Shown piece by piece: positions 18,373-27,088 of a DNA stretch of 64,000 bases. How positions within the stretch are numbered: position 1 is the first letter of the stretch; each line of letters begins with the position of its first letter. Position numbers and translations under genes: made by a program. Source of the stretch: Methylomonas subterranea (lineage in GTDB: Bacteria; Pseudomonadota; Gammaproteobacteria; Methylococcales; Methylomonadaceae). The stretch is taken from the NCBI RefSeq assembly GCF_024505185.1, contig NZ_JANIBJ010000014.1, positions 1-64,000 of the forward strand, read 5' to 3'. The notes under the pieces were generated by a model. The model ran no database searches, was not told the DNA's origin, and saw nothing but the letters and a program-made list of their open reading frames with translations.

Positions 18373-19332
18373 GTGGATAATTTCAGTTCTATCATTGGTC
18401 AATCCCCTGCTCTGGAAGCATTGATTCGTAGCGCCCGCGTGGTTGCGGCGACCGATGTGACTGTCTTGATCAAAGGTGAAACCGGTACCGGAAAGGAAGT
18501 CCTGGCCAGCGCCATTCAAAAAGACAGCCCCAGAGCCAACAAGCCCTTCGTCACCCTAAACTGCGCCGCCCTGCCCGAAGGCTTGGTGGAATCGGAAATT
18601 TTCGGCCATAAAAAAGGCGCATTCACCGGCGCCACCGCCGATAAACAAGGCCTGTTTCAAGCCGCCGACGGCGGCACCCTGTTCTTGGACGAAATCAATT
18701 CCTTACCGTTAACCATACAATCCAAATTGTTGCGGTTCCTGGAATCCGGCGAATGCCTGCCGGTCGGCGGCACCAAACCCTACCGGGTCAACGTGCGCGT
18801 GATTGCCGCCACCAACTCCGACTTGACCAACCAGATCGAAGCGGGCGAATTCCGCCGCGACCTGTATTTCCGCTTGAATGTGGTACCTCTGGAACTACCT
18901 ACCCTGCACGAACGTAGCGAAGACATCGAAATGCTGGCCAAACATTTCTTCGCTCATTTTTCCGAAACTCATTCGCTGCAATCGCCCACCTTCAGCAAAC
19001 ACGCGCTAAAAGTGCTGCGCAACCACAAATGGCCCGGCAATGTGCGCGAATTGCGCAATCTGTGCGAACGTCTGAGCATCTTGCTGGCCGGCAGAGTGAT
19101 AGAGCCGGAAAACTTGCCGCATGAATTTACCCATGGCAAGGAAATCAGCGCGACGGTTACCGATTTCAGACTACCCGAAACAGGACTGCAATTGGACGCG
19201 CTGGAAGCCAATATGATTCATCAAGCCTTGGCCCGCACCAACGGCAATCGCAGCAAATCGGCCCGCCTGCTGGGAATTTCCCGAGACACCCTGCTCTACC
19301 GCATCCAAAAACACGGCTTGGCAACCCATTAA
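18373..19332 (+). CDS. Sigma-54-dependent activator lacking a sensor domain
   Basis: An AAA+ enhancer-binding protein that remodels sigma-54 RNA polymerase. The 319 residues begin almost directly with the AAA+ module: Walker A GETGTGKE at 35-42, the sigma-54 contact loop GAFTGA at 82-87 and a Walker B at about 105 (GGTLFLDEI). A Fis-type helix-turn-helix closes the protein at about 285-317 (NRSKSARLLGISRDTLLYRI). There is no receiver, PAS or GAF domain, so activity must be set by amount or by a partner protein, as for PspF. The GTG start at 18373 has GAGG eight bases upstream. Its targets are unknown. Confidence 0.92.
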   Translation: MDNFSSIIGQSPALEALIRSARVVAATDVTVLIKGETGTGKEVLASAIQKDSPRANKPFVTLNCAALPEGLVESEIFGHKKGAFTGATADKQGLFQAADGGTLFLDEINSLPLTIQSKLLRFLESGECLPVGGTKPYRVNVRVIAATNSDLTNQIEAGEFRRDLYFRLNVVPLELPTLHERSEDIEMLAKHFFAHFSETHSLQSPTFSKHALKVLRNHKWPGNVRELRNLCERLSILLAGRVIEPENLPHEFTHGKEISATVTDFRLPETGLQLDALEANMIHQALARTNGNRSKSARLLGISRDTLLYRIQKHGLATH

Positions 19333-19345
19333 GTTAAGCACATCG

Positions 19346-19379
19346 CGAGGTTGCGGGCTTTACAGCCCATGCAACCTCG
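19346..19379. terminator. Bidirectional hairpin between convergent genes
   Basis: CGAGGTTGC (19346-19354) pairs with GCAACCTCG (19371-19379), and GGGCT/AGCCC pairs inside with a two-base bulge and a four-base loop. The stem lies exactly between the convergent stops of the sigma-54 activator and the phosphatase gene. T tracts are weak on both sides. Confidence 0.6.
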
Positions 19380-19388
19380 ATCAAGCAA

Positions 19389-20129
19389 TTAGCGTTTTCT
19401 CACCCATTGCACCGTGCAATTGTCGCTTTTGCCGTGAGCCCGCAAGATAGCCATCTGAGCCATTTTGGTCAGCTCGCCCTTGCCGCTGGCCGGCTGTGAC
19501 AAGCGTAAAAACTCTTGTTCTTTTATGGATTCCCAAAAGCCGTCGCTGCAAAGAATAAAGGTTTCCCCGCTTTGCATGGCGGGGAACAGCTGAATGTCGA
19601 CCACCGGCGCGGCCAGTACATTGACGCTACGGGTCAGCTTGTTTTGCTCGGGATGCACACCCATCTCCCATTCGCTGATGGCACCTTCATCGAATAGCTG
19701 CTGAATCAGGGAATGGTCCTTGGTGCGCCATACCACCCGCTCCGGGTTAAGGCGATAAATGCGCGAATCGCCGCAGTGCGCGGTAATGACCCGACCTGGC
19801 TCCAGATACAAAATCGCGCAAGTGGTGTGCGCATTGGCGGCAAACGGATCGTCGCCGAACAATTCCCGCATGCGCTCGACCGCGGCGGCTATCCAGTCCC
19901 GCATGCCCCGTTCCGGCTGAAGCTGAATGTTTGCCTGAAAAGACTGAGCCTTTTCAATCAACCCGCGACAAAAAAACCGCGAGGCCTTCTCGCCCGCCTG
20001 ATGCCCACCCAAACCGTCCGCCACCACGAATAAGGCATAATCGGCACAGACCCGATGCGCCATGCAATCCTGGTTGATTTCCCTATCCCCCACCGAGGAC
20101 AATTGATAGAACTCCAACGCGTTTTGCAT
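19389..20129 (-). CDS. PP2C-family serine/threonine protein phosphatase
   Basis: A soluble metal-dependent phosphatase that removes phosphate from Ser/Thr. The 246 residues show the metal-binding motifs of the family: D21 near the N-terminus (INQDCMAH), DGLGGH at 38-43, CGDSRIYRL in the middle and CSDGFWE towards the C-terminus. There is no membrane segment or extra domain. It starts four bases after the pdxJ stop, so it is probably cotranscribed with pdxJ. No Hanks-type kinase is present in the window, so its substrate is unknown. Confidence 0.9.
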   Translation of the reverse strand: MQNALEFYQLSSVGDREINQDCMAHRVCADYALFVVADGLGGHQAGEKASRFFCRGLIEKAQSFQANIQLQPERGMRDWIAAAVERMRELFGDDPFAANAHTTCAILYLEPGRVITAHCGDSRIYRLNPERVVWRTKDHSLIQQLFDEGAISEWEMGVHPEQNKLTRSVNVLAAPVVDIQLFPAMQSGETFILCSDGFWESIKEQEFLRLSQPASGKGELTKMAQMAILRAHGKSDNCTVQWVRKR

Positions 20130-20133
20130 ATGC

Positions 20134-20877
20134 TTAACTGTGCAGGCGCGCTTCCCGCATGAGTTGTTTCAAATCCCGGACCGCCCGGTCCAGGCCGGAG
20201 AAAACAGCTTGGGCGATGATGGAATGGCCGATATTCAATTCCGTAATTTGCCCGATCCGGCATATCGCCGCCACGTTATGCATATTCAAGCCATGGCCGG
20301 CGTTGACCTGCAATCCGGCCCGATGAGCATAATCGGCGGCGACCCGAATGCGCTGCAATTCCCGCATTTGTTGCTCCGGCGTTTGCGCATCGGCATATCG
20401 GCCGGTATGCAACTCGACCACCGGCGCTCCGGCCTGGACAGCGGCATCGATCTGAGCGAGTTCTGGATCGATAAACAACGACACCTCCACGCCAGCCGCC
20501 GCCAAGGCGCCACAGGCATCGCGCATTTTTTGCGGCGCGGCCGCTACATCCAGGCCGCCTTCGGTGGTCAATTCCTCTCTACGTTCCGGCACCAGACAAC
20601 ACGCCCGAGGCCCGACCTTGAGCGCGACTTCTATCATGGCATCGGTAACCGCCATTTCCAGATTCAATCGGCTATGCAGCATATCCTGCAATAGATAGAT
20701 ATCTCTATCCTGGATATGCCGACGATCTTCCCGCAAATGCGCGGTAATACTGTCGGCACCGGCCTGTTCAGCCACCAATGCCGCCTGTATCGGCTCTGGA
20801 TAGCGAGTGCCGCGCGCCTGACGCAAGGTGGCGACATGATCGATATTCACGCCCAATAAAATAATCTGTTTTTCCAT
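20134..20877 (-). CDS. pdxJ: Pyridoxine 5'-phosphate synthase
   Basis: Condenses 3-amino-2-oxopropyl phosphate (PdxA product) with deoxyxylulose 5-phosphate to give pyridoxine 5'-phosphate, the last ring-forming step of DXP-dependent vitamin B6 synthesis. The 247-residue TIM barrel begins with the typical [17 protein letters not shown] segment and contains [21 protein letters not shown] and NAGHGLN phosphate-binding loops. The order era-recO-pdxJ is conserved in gammaproteobacteria. The usual next gene acpS is absent, and the PP2C gene takes its place. Confidence 0.97.
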   Translation of the reverse strand: MEKQIILLGVNIDHVATLRQARGTRYPEPIQAALVAEQAGADSITAHLREDRRHIQDRDIYLLQDMLHSRLNLEMAVTDAMIEVALKVGPRACCLVPERREELTTEGGLDVAAAPQKMRDACGALAAAGVEVSLFIDPELAQIDAAVQAGAPVVELHTGRYADAQTPEQQMRELQRIRVAADYAHRAGLQVNAGHGLNMHNVAAICRIGQITELNIGHSIIAQAVFSGLDRAVRDLKQLMREARLHS

Positions 20878-20920
20878 GGTGGTTTGGCTTGTCCCCGGCC
20901 GGCTAAATAATGAATCCAGT

Positions 20921-21049
20921 TTGGTAATTATTCAGTCAACACAGCGTAAAACAAACGTAGACCGGATAAGCGAAGCGCATCCGGCTGTCATGCTGGATGC
21001 GTTTCGCTTATCCACATCCACGCTTCACAATCGCTGAATAGTTACCCAA
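20921..21049. repeat. Nested palindromic intergenic element (REP/MITE-like)
   Basis: This is a 129-bp element in the recO-pdxJ gap. An inner hairpin pairs 20964-20982 (GGATAAGCGAAGCGCATCC) with 20995-21013 at 18 of 19 positions across a 12-base loop. An outer imperfect inverted repeat joins TTGGTAATTATTCAG (20921-20935) to CTGAATAGTTACCCAA (21034-21049). The inner arm resembles the GGATAAGC/GCATCC type of REP palindrome common in gammaproteobacterial intergenic regions. I see no clear target duplication and no transposase, so it would be a non-autonomous repeat. Confidence 0.6.
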
Positions 21050-21058
21050 TTATTTCTT

Positions 21059-21760
21059 CTACAAATACTTAAGCATTTTTGCCAGCACATCCCGGCTTTG
21101 CAAGGGCCTGCCCTGTAAATGGCCATCCAGCATGGCCCTCAAGAGTTGCTTGCTCTCGGGTAGCGCCGCGCCGATCAACGGCGCCTTGGCACTTAATCGC
21201 AGCAGGCTGGCTCCGCTGACATAGCCCTCGGCATCCTCGAACAAGCCGGCATTCGCTTCAAAGCGATAACGCCTCCGGCTATCGATCCGCCGCCGGTTAT
21301 GCTCGACATCCAGTTCCAAGCCATAGCCGCAAGCCTCCAGCAGCGCCAACTCGAAATAACGCAAAGTCTGTTCGATATGCAGCCCCGCGAGCAACTCCTC
21401 CAGACTGCTTTGATAGCCGGCGAACAATTCGGGATGCGGGTCGTTTCGATACAAAAACCGTTGCAGCAACTCATTGAGATAAAAACCGCAATACAGCGCC
21501 AAGCGCTGTAATGAATAAGCTCGGACAAACTCGGCCTGGGTGAGCGTTTTTAGCTCGCTCTTATCGAGATAGGACAGTTGCAACAAGGTAAAAGGCAGCA
21601 ACACGCCGGCCAGCCTGGACTTTTCCTTGCGCACGCCCTTGGCCAACACGGACACTATGCCGAAATCGCGGGTATAAACCTCCAAAAGCTGGCTGGTTTC
21701 GCGATAGGGCCGGTGTTGTAGGATGAATGCCGGCTGCAGATAAACCGCGGACTCGGCCAT
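21059..21760 (-). CDS. recO: DNA repair protein RecO
   Basis: Helps load RecA on SSB-coated single-stranded DNA and anneals strands in RecFOR recombination. The 233-residue protein starts with an OB-fold domain (about 1-80; FILQHRPYRETSQLLEVYTRD and VLAKGVRKEKSRLAG are typical) followed by a helical domain. As in many gammaproteobacterial members the zinc cysteines are not conserved. It starts four bases after the era stop, inside the conserved lepA-lepB-rnc-era-recO order. Confidence 0.95.
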   Translation of the reverse strand: MAESAVYLQPAFILQHRPYRETSQLLEVYTRDFGIVSVLAKGVRKEKSRLAGVLLPFTLLQLSYLDKSELKTLTQAEFVRAYSLQRLALYCGFYLNELLQRFLYRNDPHPELFAGYQSSLEELLAGLHIEQTLRYFELALLEACGYGLELDVEHNRRRIDSRRRYRFEANAGLFEDAEGYVSGASLLRLSAKAPLIGAALPESKQLLRAMLDGHLQGRPLQSRDVLAKMLKYL

Positions 21761-21764
21761 GTGC

Positions 21765-22652
21765 TTATTCCGTATCGATAAAGCCCAGGCCTTGTAGGGC
21801 GCGTTCGTTGTCCGACCAACCTTTTTTCACTTTCACCCACAACTGCAGATAAACTTTTTGACCTATCAGTTTTTCAATGTCCAAACGCGCCTCGGTACCG
21901 ATTTTCTTCAGCATCTCGCCCTGCTTGCCGATCACGATACTTTTTTGGCTGCCGCGTTCCACCCAGATATTGGCATAAATCTTACTGAGCTCCGGATGCT
22001 CTTCGTATAACTCGATCTCCACCGTCAAGGCATAAGGCAACTCATCGCCCAAGCGGCGGGTAAGTTTCTCCCGCACGATTTCCGCCACAAAAAACCGTTC
22101 CGGCCGATCGGTGAGTTGATCTTCGGGATAAATCGGCTCGGCTTCCGGCAGCAAAGCCATGATGTGCTGTTCCAGTACGTCCAGATTGGTATTTTTCAAG
22201 GCCGAAACCGGCACGATTTGTTCGAAGGGATATTTTTGTTTGGCTTCGGCGAAAAAGGCCATCACTGCCTGCTTGTCCTTGATCTTGTCGACCTTGTTGA
22301 CCGCCAAAATCACCGGCAGACCGGCCGCCTCCAGCTTTTTGAAAATCCGCTCGTCGTACTCGTGCCAATACAGGCCATCCAACAGCCACACTACCACATC
22401 CACGCCCAGCAAGGTGCTGTCGGCGGTTTTGTTCAGATAACGGTTCAAAACTTTTTTTTCGTCGCCATGCATGCCCGGCGTATCCATGAAGATAGCCTGA
22501 CCCGCCTCGGTGGTTTTGATACCCAGTATCCGATGCCGGGTCGTTTGGGGCTTTCTGGACGTAATGCTGAGCTTCTGGCCCAGCAAATGATTCATCAAGG
22601 TCGACTTGCCGACATTCGGCCTACCGATCAACGCGACGTATCCGCAGTTCAT
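21765..22652 (-). CDS. era: GTPase Era
   Basis: An essential GTPase that binds the 3' end of 16S rRNA and acts in 30S assembly. The 295 residues hold the G domain (G1 GRPNVGKS at 10-17, DTPG in G3, NKVD in G4) and a C-terminal KH RNA-binding domain (about 200-290, with IVIGKQGEMLKKIG). The ATG shares its A with the rnc stop (TAATG), a typical coupling of these two genes. Confidence 0.97.
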   Translation of the reverse strand: MNCGYVALIGRPNVGKSTLMNHLLGQKLSITSRKPQTTRHRILGIKTTEAGQAIFMDTPGMHGDEKKVLNRYLNKTADSTLLGVDVVVWLLDGLYWHEYDERIFKKLEAAGLPVILAVNKVDKIKDKQAVMAFFAEAKQKYPFEQIVPVSALKNTNLDVLEQHIMALLPEAEPIYPEDQLTDRPERFFVAEIVREKLTRRLGDELPYALTVEIELYEEHPELSKIYANIWVERGSQKSIVIGKQGEMLKKIGTEARLDIEKLIGQKVYLQLWVKVKKGWSDNERALQGLGFIDTE

Positions 22653-23332
22653 TAGTCCCTATCTTCCAAAAGAATTAACATGTTTTCCGCGGCGGCCTGC
22701 TCGGCCTTCTTGCGGGAAATGCCGACACCGCGCGTGGACTCGAGCATAATAGGCACGCTGCATTTGACTTCAAAGGTTTGCGCATGATCGACGCCGTTCA
22801 TACTGACCAATTCGTATAGGGGCAGCTCTTTTTTACGGGCCTGCATCAGCTCCTGCAAACGGGTTTTTGGATCTTTGTTCCAGCTATCCAGCTTGATCTG
22901 GGCGAATTTATCCGCAAACAGATTCAGTATCCAATGTCGGCAAACGTCTACTCCGCTATCGAGCAAGATCGCGCCCATGATGGCTTCCAGGGCATCGGAC
23001 AAAATCGAGTCGCGGCGGAATCCGCCGCTTTTCAATTCCCCGGAGCCCAAAATCAGGTAATCGCCCAAGCAGAGCTGTCTGGCCAACTCGGCCAGGGAGG
23101 TCTGATTGACCAGACTGGCGCGCAAACGGCTCAATACGCCTTCGCCGACGCCCGGGAATTGGGAATACAGGCGCTCGGCCACCACGAATCCCAGCACGGA
23201 GTCACCGAGATATTCCAGTCTTTCGTTGTTATGAGATCCTGCGCTACGGTGGGTTAATGCGGTTTTAAACAACTGGGGTTGGCTAAAGGTCAAGCCCAGC
23301 TTTTTAGCCAGTTCTTCCGGTTTTTTAATCAC
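22652..23332 (-). CDS. rnc: Ribonuclease III
   Basis: Cleaves double-stranded RNA in rRNA precursors and mRNAs. The 226-residue protein has the nuclease signature NERLEYLGDSVLG with E40 and D44, and the second acidic pair D113 and E116 (LSDALEAIMG). A dsRNA-binding domain covers about 155-225. The start codon is GTG at 23332, overlapping the preceding TGA as GTGA, with GGTGGG just upstream as ribosome site. Confidence 0.97.
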   Translation of the reverse strand: MIKKPEELAKKLGLTFSQPQLFKTALTHRSAGSHNNERLEYLGDSVLGFVVAERLYSQFPGVGEGVLSRLRASLVNQTSLAELARQLCLGDYLILGSGELKSGGFRRDSILSDALEAIMGAILLDSGVDVCRHWILNLFADKFAQIKLDSWNKDPKTRLQELMQARKKELPLYELVSMNGVDHAQTFEVKCSVPIMLESTRGVGISRKKAEQAAAENMLILLEDRD

Positions 23333-23706
23333 TTCCCACCAGCTTCGAATCCTTCATGAAACTCAACCAATACACTTAAATTACCCACCATATGCTCGAC
23401 GCGCTCGTAATCGATATCCACCTTGACATAACCGGGCTGGGCCTGAATGTGAATATCATCCTTCGTTACATAATCGACATAGTTCATATCGAAGCGCTTC
23501 TGCAGGCTGCTCATAATCTCCGATCTGGTCATAGTGGTGATATCGGTGGTATTTTCCACCGCTTCCAAGGCATTCACCACCTTGCTATGGTTGAAATAGA
23601 TGGGAGCGATTTTCAGCACCAGCATGGTAAAAAAAGCGATCACGCCCAGCAGCAAAACCAGCGTGATGAAGGTCAAACCTTGTTGTTTGTAAGGTGAAGT
23701 CCGCAT
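23329..23706 (-). CDS. DUF4845 membrane protein
   Basis: A 125-residue conserved protein of unknown function that usually sits between lepB and rnc in gammaproteobacteria. One N-terminal membrane helix is visible (about 10-32, LTFITLVLLLGVIAFF), resembling the start of a pilin-like or single-pass protein, and the rest is predicted to face the periplasm. The ATG at 23706 follows GGGGGA; the longer ORF from 23769 would run into the lepB end and is not preferred. The stop overlaps the rnc GTG. Confidence 0.85.
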   Translation of the reverse strand: MRTSPYKQQGLTFITLVLLLGVIAFFTMLVLKIAPIYFNHSKVVNALEAVENTTDITTMTRSEIMSSLQKRFDMNYVDYVTKDDIHIQAQPGYVKVDIDYERVEHMVGNLSVLVEFHEGFEAGGK

Positions 23707-23734
23707 AGCTGTCCCCCGGCTGAATATCATTTGT

Positions 23735-24511
23735 TTATTCCAGAATAGTGCCGATTCGCTCAAAAGCAATCCCCTTGTTTTCCCAGTCCCAATTCATCCA
23801 GATGAAAAAGGCCTTGCCCACCAGATTGGCTTCCGGCACGGTCCCCCAATAACGGCTATCGTTGCTGTTATCGCGGTTATCACCCATCACAAAATACTGG
23901 CCTTGCGGCACCACAAACACATCTTCCACGCTGGGCACGCCGGGACTGATCAAAATGGAATGGCCGACCCCGGTCAAATCCTCCCGCAGATGTTCGGCGC
24001 CGGTCATGTTCATGCCCTGCCCCACGCCTTGATAACGACCCAGGGAAGTATTGGCAATCGGCTGACCGTTCACATAGAGTTTTTTATCGAAGTAAGCGAT
24101 TCTGTCGCCCGGCAGGCCGATCACGCGCTTGATGTAATCCACGCTGGGCTGTTTGGGAAAACGGAACACCACAATGTCGCCGCGCTTGGGTTCGCCCATC
24201 TCGACGATTTTATTGTTCAACACCGGCAGACGCACGCCGTAGGTGAATTTGTTCACCAAAATAAAATCGCCGATCAACAAGGTCGGCATCATGGAGCCGG
24301 ACGGTATCCGGAACGGTTCGAACAAAAACGACCGCAATATCAGAACTATCAGCACCACCGGAAAGAAGGAACGGGCATACTCCACCAACAGCGGCTCCCT
24401 GTCGGCCGGATAAGGCAGTCGCGCGTATTTGAGATACAGACAATAAGCGCCCCAGACCACGCCCGTCACAAACGTGGCCACCACCAGAAAAAAAGAAAAA
24501 TCGTAATCCAT
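23735..24511 (-). CDS. lepB: Signal peptidase I
   Basis: The inner-membrane protease that removes signal peptides from exported proteins. The 258 residues contain two N-terminal membrane helices (about 5-28 and 48-65), the catalytic Ser73 in PSGSMMPT, the general base Lys128 in VDYIKRVIGLPGD, and the GDNRDNSNDSRYWG box. Everything after residue 70 faces the periplasm. It follows lepA by 14 bases in the conserved order. Confidence 0.97.
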   Translation of the reverse strand: MDYDFSFFLVVATFVTGVVWGAYCLYLKYARLPYPADREPLLVEYARSFFPVVLIVLILRSFLFEPFRIPSGSMMPTLLIGDFILVNKFTYGVRLPVLNNKIVEMGEPKRGDIVVFRFPKQPSVDYIKRVIGLPGDRIAYFDKKLYVNGQPIANTSLGRYQGVGQGMNMTGAEHLREDLTGVGHSILISPGVPSVEDVFVVPQGQYFVMGDNRDNSNDSRYWGTVPEANLVGKAFFIWMNWDWENKGIAFERIGTILE

Positions 24512-24525
24512 ATGCCTTACTGCCG

Positions 24526-26325
24526 TTATTCTTTGTTAACCTGCAACACCGCCAGAAACGCTTCCTGCGGAATCTCGATACTGCCCACCTGTTTCATGCG
24601 TTTTTTGCCGGCTTTTTGTTTTTCCAGCAATTTTTTCTTCCGGGTGATATCGCCACCGTAACACTTGGCCGTGACATTTTTACGCATGGCTTTTACCGTC
24701 GAGCGGGCAATCACTTTCGAGCCTATCGCCGCCTGAATCGCCACTTCATACATCTGCCTGGGTATCAGGTCCTTCATTTTTTCAACCAGGTCACGACCGC
24801 GACTCTGACTCAAATCCCGGTGCACGATAATCGACAAGGCGTCGACTTTATCGCCGTTGATCAACACATCCAGCTTCACCAATGGCGCCGGATCGAAACG
24901 CAAAAATTCGTAATCGAAGGAGGCGTAGCCGCGACTGACCGACTTCAAGCGATCGAAGAAATCCAACACCACTTCGCTCATCGGCAACTCATAATTCAGC
25001 GATACCTGGGCGCCGGCATATTGCATGTTTTTCTGCACGCCGCGTTTTTCGATACACAGATTGATCACATTACCCAGATAAGCCTGCGGTACCAGGATAT
25101 TCGCCAAAATGATGGGTTCGCGGATTTCCACGATGGTACCTACATCCGGCAATTTGGCCGGGTTGTCCACCATCACCACTTCGCCGCCATGGGTTTCCAC
25201 TTCGTAAACCACCGTCGGTGCCGTGGTGATCAGGTCTATATTGTATTCGCGCTCCAGCCGCTCCTGGACGATTTCCATGTGCAGCATGCCCAAAAAGCCG
25301 CAGCGAAAACCGAAACCCAGAGCCTGGGAAGTTTCAGCCTCGTAATTCAAGGCGGAATCGTTTAAACGCAATTTATCCAGCGCTTCGCGCATATCGCCGA
25401 AATCGTCGGAACTGACCGGATACAAGCCGGCAAACACCCGCGGCTGTACTTTCTCGAAACCAGGCAAGGCCGAGGCGGCAGGGTTGTCGGTGGCGGTAAT
25501 GGTGTCGCCGACCGGCGCACCGAAGATATCCTTGATGCCGGCCACCATAAAACCGACTTCGCCGGTGTTCAACTGCTGTTTCTCGAGTTGCTTGGGCGTA
25601 TATACGCCCAACTTTTCCACCAAAAACGATTTGCCGGTCGACATTACGCTAATCTTCTGTTTGCGACGCAAGCTGCCGTTGACGATGCGTATCAGCGACA
25701 CCACGCCCAGATAATTATCGAACCAGGAATCGATGATCAGTGCTTGTAAGGGCGCATTTTCATCCCCGGCCGGCGGCGGGATTTTCTCGATCAATTGATC
25801 CAACACCAGTTCGACGCCGATACCGGTCTTGGCGCTGATTTTCAGCGCTTCGTCGGCCGGAATGCCGATGACGTTTTCGATTTCCTCCATCACCCGCTCC
25901 GGTTCGGCCGACGGCAGGTCTATCTTGTTTAAAACCGGCACCACTTCCAAGCCCTGCTCGATGGCGGTATAGCAATTGGCCACGCTTTGCGCTTCCACGC
26001 CCTGGGCGGCGTCGACCACCAGCAGAGCCCCTTCGCAGGCCGCCAGCGAACGCGAAACCTCGTAGGAGAAGTCCACGTGACCCGGAGTATCGATGAAATT
26101 GAGCTGATATGTTTCGCCGTCGCCGGCCTTGTAATCCAGCGTGACGCTTTGCGCCTTGATGGTAATGCCGCGTTCGCGTTCCAGATCCATGGAATCCAGT
26201 ACCTGGGCTTCCATTTCCCTGTCGCTTAAGCCCCCGCAAATTTGAATGAACCGATCCGCCAATGTCGATTTGCCATGATCGATGTGGGCGATGATGGAGA
26301 AATTTCTGATATGTTTTTGATCCAC
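24526..26325 (-). CDS. lepA: Elongation factor 4 (LepA)
   Basis: A translational GTPase that acts on the ribosome, in initiation or in back-translocation under stress. The protein has 599 residues, the usual length. The G domain has the P-loop AHIDHGKS at 13-20, [15 protein letters not shown] and NKIDLP. EF-G-like domains and the lysine-rich LepA C-terminal domain follow ([17 protein letters not shown]). The start codon is GTG at 26325. A terminator for zipA lies just upstream, so lepA probably has its own promoter in the short gap. Confidence 0.97.
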   Translation of the reverse strand: MDQKHIRNFSIIAHIDHGKSTLADRFIQICGGLSDREMEAQVLDSMDLERERGITIKAQSVTLDYKAGDGETYQLNFIDTPGHVDFSYEVSRSLAACEGALLVVDAAQGVEAQSVANCYTAIEQGLEVVPVLNKIDLPSAEPERVMEEIENVIGIPADEALKISAKTGIGVELVLDQLIEKIPPPAGDENAPLQALIIDSWFDNYLGVVSLIRIVNGSLRRKQKISVMSTGKSFLVEKLGVYTPKQLEKQQLNTGEVGFMVAGIKDIFGAPVGDTITATDNPAASALPGFEKVQPRVFAGLYPVSSDDFGDMREALDKLRLNDSALNYEAETSQALGFGFRCGFLGMLHMEIVQERLEREYNIDLITTAPTVVYEVETHGGEVVMVDNPAKLPDVGTIVEIREPIILANILVPQAYLGNVINLCIEKRGVQKNMQYAGAQVSLNYELPMSEVVLDFFDRLKSVSRGYASFDYEFLRFDPAPLVKLDVLINGDKVDALSIIVHRDLSQSRGRDLVEKMKDLIPRQMYEVAIQAAIGSKVIARSTVKAMRKNVTAKCYGGDITRKKKLLEKQKAGKKRMKQVGSIEIPQEAFLAVLQVNKE

Positions 26326-26349
26326 TTACTGACTACTAAAGTTAAACTG

Positions 26350-26370
26350 AAAAGAGGGCGATGCGCCCTC
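26350..26370 (-). terminator. Intrinsic terminator after smc-zipA
   Basis: On the minus strand GAGGGCG, a three-base loop and CGCCCTC form a perfect 7-bp stem followed by TTTT. It lies 20 bases beyond the zipA stop and separates smc-zipA from lepA. Confidence 0.7.
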
Positions 26371-26389
26371 GCCGGGAATAGTTTGAAGA

Positions 26390-27088
26390 TTATCGGGCTA
26401 GCATTTGCCGGAATTGCGCGATGGTTTCGGCGGTTAACGGCTGCCGCTGATTGTCCCAGACCACGCCGTCCAGCTCCACCGCCAGCGTATCGATGGTTTC
26501 GATAAAGTCGTCGAATACCGCCAAGGGCTTGTCCACCTCGCGCGGCTGCATGTAAAACACGATACCCGGACAATAGAAATCCTCCAAGCCGGTATCGGGA
26601 AAGGTGCCTGGATCGATCATGCTGGCAACGGCAAAATCCACCAAGCGGTTTTTATCGATACGCTCGAACACTTTTACGCTACCGTATTCCAAACCGACGC
26701 GTTCGAAGGCTTCGAACAGGTCTTCGCCGTTGAAGCCTTCATCGGCGCGGGCCACCAGACTGAATTCGATCAACGCCGGCAGGGCGGTTTTGGGCTGCTC
26801 CTTGACGACATCCGCTTTGGCGCTTGCCCTGGGAACGGGGTTGATGGATTCGTCGTCGAGCAAGCCGTCGCCATCGACCGCATCGGGTATTGGAAAAATG
26901 TCCATTTCATCGTCGTCTTCGTCGACTTCAAATTCATCGACCAAGCTATCGCTGTATTCGGTATCGTCAAAATAATCGTCGGCGTCCCGGCGCTCGCGCA
27001 ACGATTTGAAAAAATGCCACAACAGCATGCCTATCATCACCAGCATGCCGATCAAAATAATCACGACTCTCAATAATTCTTTATCCAT
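26390..27088 (-). CDS. zipA: Cell division protein ZipA
   Basis: Anchors FtsZ to the inner membrane at the division site. The 232-residue protein has one N-terminal membrane helix (about 8-27, RVVIILIGMLVMIGMLL), an acidic linker rich in Asp/Glu (about 40-95), and a C-terminal ZipA domain (about 105-230) that would bind the FtsZ tail. The linker is shorter than in E. coli. Its ATG shares a base with the smc stop (TGATG), and the smc-zipA order is conserved in related bacteria. Confidence 0.9.
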   Translation of the reverse strand: MDKELLRVVIILIGMLVMIGMLLWHFFKSLRERRDADDYFDDTEYSDSLVDEFEVDEDDDEMDIFPIPDAVDGDGLLDDESINPVPRASAKADVVKEQPKTALPALIEFSLVARADEGFNGEDLFEAFERVGLEYGSVKVFERIDKNRLVDFAVASMIDPGTFPDTGLEDFYCPGIVFYMQPREVDKPLAVFDDFIETIDTLAVELDGVVWDNQRQPLTAETIAQFRQMLAR

